Source: Novosphingobium fuchskuhlense
GTDB taxonomy: Bacteria > Pseudomonadota > Alphaproteobacteria > Sphingomonadales > Sphingomonadaceae
NCBI RefSeq assembly: GCF_001519075.1
Contig: NZ_KQ954244.1
Coordinates: 1,133,934-1,197,933 of the forward strand
Length of the DNA stretch: 64,000 bases
Direction of reading: 5' to 3'
Shown: positions 62,560 to 64,000 of the stretch, one piece after another
Position numbering within the stretch: position 1 is the first letter of the stretch
Layout: the number at the start of each line of letters is the position of its first letter
Made by a program: the position numbers and the translations under genes
The notes under the pieces: generated by a model
What the model was told of the DNA's origin: nothing
The model's database searches: none
Seen by the model: only the letters and a program-made list of their open reading frames with translations

Positions 62560-62939
62560 GCCGCCTCCAGCACACGCAGCAACCGCGCCAATGCCAGATC
62601 GCCGATCGTCTCGCGGCAGCGCAACTGACGACCGTTGCCCAGAATGACGGTCATCTCGGCCATTGATGCCTCGCCCGTCACCGGCACCGTCTCGACAACT
62701 GGCAGCATCTCGACCGCAACGAACCCATCGGCGCCGCGGCCAGGGCATAGGCCCTTCTGCCGCAAATCCCGGCGCCATTGATAGAGGTGCTGGCGCGTCA
62801 CATCGTGACGCCGCGCTACATCCGCCACTGTCCAGCCATCAACGCCAACCTCGGCAAGGATCGAGGCTTTCACCGCATCCGACCAACGCCGACGCCGCTC
62901 GACACCCAAAATCTCGAGCATCGCCAAACCAGCCTCCAT
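62556..62939 (-). CDS. tnpA: IS66 accessory protein TnpA (copy 2)
   Basis: A 127-residue Orf1 protein with the HTH RRRWSDAVKASILAEV and VADVARRHDVTRQHLYQW. First gene of the IS operon. Confidence 0.92.
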   Translation of the reverse strand: MEAGLAMLEILGVERRRRWSDAVKASILAEVGVDGWTVADVARRHDVTRQHLYQWRRDLRQKGLCPGRGADGFVAVEMLPVVETVPVTGEASMAEMTVILGNGRQLRCRETIGDLALARLLRVLEAA

Positions 62940-63204
62940 CGATCATGACGTACATAACGACGTCAATAACGACATAGCTTACGATCGATAGGCGGCCTCA
63001 ATCGGGTGGTTACTCTTGAAGTGAGCTGCCGTTCCGGTCTGTCCCCATTCATGGACGAAACCGCTGGCTGATTCGCGAGCCGAGGACGCCCGCCGCCGAT
63101 CTCCTGTCATTGCACGCCAGAGCCCTACGCCGCGCAAAACCTGTTGAATCCGAACAAAATCTGGCTCTCTTAATCATCCCCATCGGGGTGAGCATTTGAG
63201 CCTG

Positions 63205-63221
63205 CCCCGATCTCAACGGGG
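63205..63221 (+). promoter_or_regulatory. Hairpin over the trbB ribosome binding site
   Basis: CCCCG (63205-63209) can pair with CGGGG (63217-63221), which contains the likely Shine-Dalgarno sequence of trbB, five bases before the ATG. It could limit translation of trbB when it is not opened by coupling to an upstream gene. Confidence 0.35.
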
Positions 63222-63226
63222 ATCTG

Positions 63227-64000
63227 ATGGCGGCTTCGCACCACAATTCAGAAAGGTTGGCACGCGGCGCGCGCATGTTGCGCACCGCGCTTGGGCCGGC
63301 CATTGCCCGCTTCCTCGAAGACCCCTCGATCGTCGAGGTCATGCTGAACCCCGATGGACGAATCTGGATCGACCGGCTGTCAGAAGGCCTGTCCGATACC
63401 GGCGAGCGATTGGGGCCGACCGATGGCGAGCGCATCGTGCGCCTGGTCGCCCACCATGTCGGCGCAGAGGTACATCCCGGAGCCCCGCGCGTTTCCGCAG
63501 AGCTGCCCGGAACGGGGGAGCGCTTCGAGGGCCTCTTGCCGCCCGTGGTGGCAGCCGCAGCTTTCGCCATCCGCAAGCCTGCCGTCGCGGTGTTCACCCT
63601 CGACGACTATGTCGCGGCCGAGATCATGTCAGCCAGCCAGGCCGACGCTCTGCGCCATGGCGTCGAGACGCGCGCCAACATTCTGGTCGCGGGCGGCACC
63701 TCGACCGGCAAGACCACGCTCACCAACGCGCTGCTCGCCGAGGTCGCCAAAACCACCGATCGCGTGGTCATCATCGAGGACACGCGCGAGCTGCAATGCG
63801 CCGCGCCCAACCTCGTTTCCATGCGCACCAAGGACGGCGTCGCCTCGCTGTCCGACCTAGTGCGCTCGTCCCTGCGCCTGCGCCCAGACCGCATCCCGAT
63901 CGGCGAGGTGCGCGGCGCCGAGGCGCTTGATCTCCTCAAGGCCTGGGGCACCGGTCATCCGGGCGGCGTCGGCACCATCCACGCGGGCTCGGCCATCGGC
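63227..64000 (+). CDS. trbB: Conjugal transfer ATPase TrbB (5' part; runs off the window)
   Basis: The first 258 codons of a VirB11-type ATPase that powers pilus assembly and DNA transfer. Visible are [25 protein letters not shown], the Walker [10 protein letters not shown] (near residue 157), [12 protein letters not shown], and the [40 protein letters not shown] signature, where His of GTIHAG belongs to the His box. The sequence is open to the last base. ATG 63227 has GGGGA upstream. It normally follows copG directly; here the cargo block and an IS66 separate them. Confidence 0.95.
   Translation, partial: MAASHHNSERLARGARMLRTALGPAIARFLEDPSIVEVMLNPDGRIWIDRLSEGLSDTGERLGPTDGERIVRLVAHHVGAEVHPGAPRVSAELPGTGERFEGLLPPVVAAAAFAIRKPAVAVFTLDDYVAAEIMSASQADALRHGVETRANILVAGGTSTGKTTLTNALLAEVAKTTDRVVIIEDTRELQCAAPNLVSMRTKDGVASLSDLVRSSLRLRPDRIPIGEVRGAEALDLLKAWGTGHPGGVGTIHAGSAIG

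Larger units (their letters stand above)
60462..63013 (-). mobile_element. IS66-family insertion sequence, copy 2 (complete)
   Basis: 2552 bases with inverted repeats GTAACCACCCGATTG (60462) and the complement of CAATCGGGTGGTTAC (ending 63013), and an 8-base target duplication TCTTGAAG (60454-60461, 63014-63021). tnpA, tnpB and tnpC are intact on the minus strand. It is closely related to copy 1 but lacks the extra 98-residue gene. It lies between the Thoeris-like genes and trbB. Confidence 0.93.
10527..64000. mobile_element. Integrative and conjugative element (left 53 kb; right end outside window)
   Basis: The element begins at a tRNA-Leu fragment followed by a tyrosine integrase. It carries AlpA-type regulators, a replication gene, a ParB-like protein, a relaxase, the coupling protein TraG, TraF, a lytic transglycosylase and TrbB. 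The window ends inside trbB, so the remaining trb genes and attR should lie to the right. Cargo includes a restriction/nuclease module, a TonB uptake cluster, toxin-antitoxin genes and Thoeris-like defence genes. The order (int, maintenance, cargo, repA, tra, trb) resembles Tn4371-like and sphingomonad ICEs (family knowledge, not checked by search). Confidence 0.85.

Noticed and set aside
63049..63597. Minus-strand frame opposite trbB
   Set aside because: Antisense to the conserved TrbB ATPase; no recognisable motifs.

Overview
The window reads as a high-GC alphaproteobacterial chromosome of the sphingomonad type (Novosphingobium, Sphingobium, Sphingomonas). This rests on Rieske oxygenases and a large TonB receptor, on GC-rich codon use, and on a transfer region of DUF736, DUF2840, TraF, DUF3363 relaxase, TraG, CopG and TrbB. 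No sequence comparison was run, so the assignment is by recognition only.

Positions 1-10512 are chromosomal flank. They hold two Rieske oxygenase alpha subunits on the minus strand, a secreted type-B carboxylesterase overlapping a short-chain dehydrogenase, an RTX-repeat secreted protein, a CMD/AhpD-like protein coupled to a Tat-exported DUF3237 protein, and a class III aminotransferase.

At 10527-10542, just after the aminotransferase, lies what appears to be the 3' end of a tRNA-Leu gene (minus strand). A tyrosine integrase follows. I read this as the left attachment site of an integrative and conjugative element (ICE) that runs to the end of the window and beyond. From left to right the ICE carries: integrase and two AlpA-type regulators; an IS630 remnant; a UvrD/AddB-like helicase-nuclease with a type III-like Mod/Res pair; a maintenance module (DUF932, ParB-like, small proteins, HU, a 1435-residue methyltransferase/strawberry-notch helicase, a Toprim protein, DUF2493) in which most genes have a hairpin just before the ribosome binding site; a YefM-YoeB toxin-antitoxin pair; and a metabolic cargo (TetR, TonB receptor, hydrolase, NCS1 permease). 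A complete IS66 element, an IS3 remnant and a cheW fragment come next. Then follow DUF736, an XRE regulator, DUF2285-type regulators (one frameshifted), and repA with an origin-like array inside its own 3' end. The transfer genes come last.

The conjugation operon is interrupted between copG (ends 55475) and trbB (starts 63227). The inserted block holds DUF6933 and TPR-like genes, a small protein coupled to a TIR-like nucleotide-binding protein, and a TIR gene followed by a transmembrane-macro gene that matches the Thoeris ThsB/ThsA plan of the TM-macro type. A second complete IS66 element closes the block. The most interesting points are this immune block, the Mod gene with an AT-rich centre, the family of structured leaders, the origin-like array inside repA, and the palindrome covering the XRE start site.
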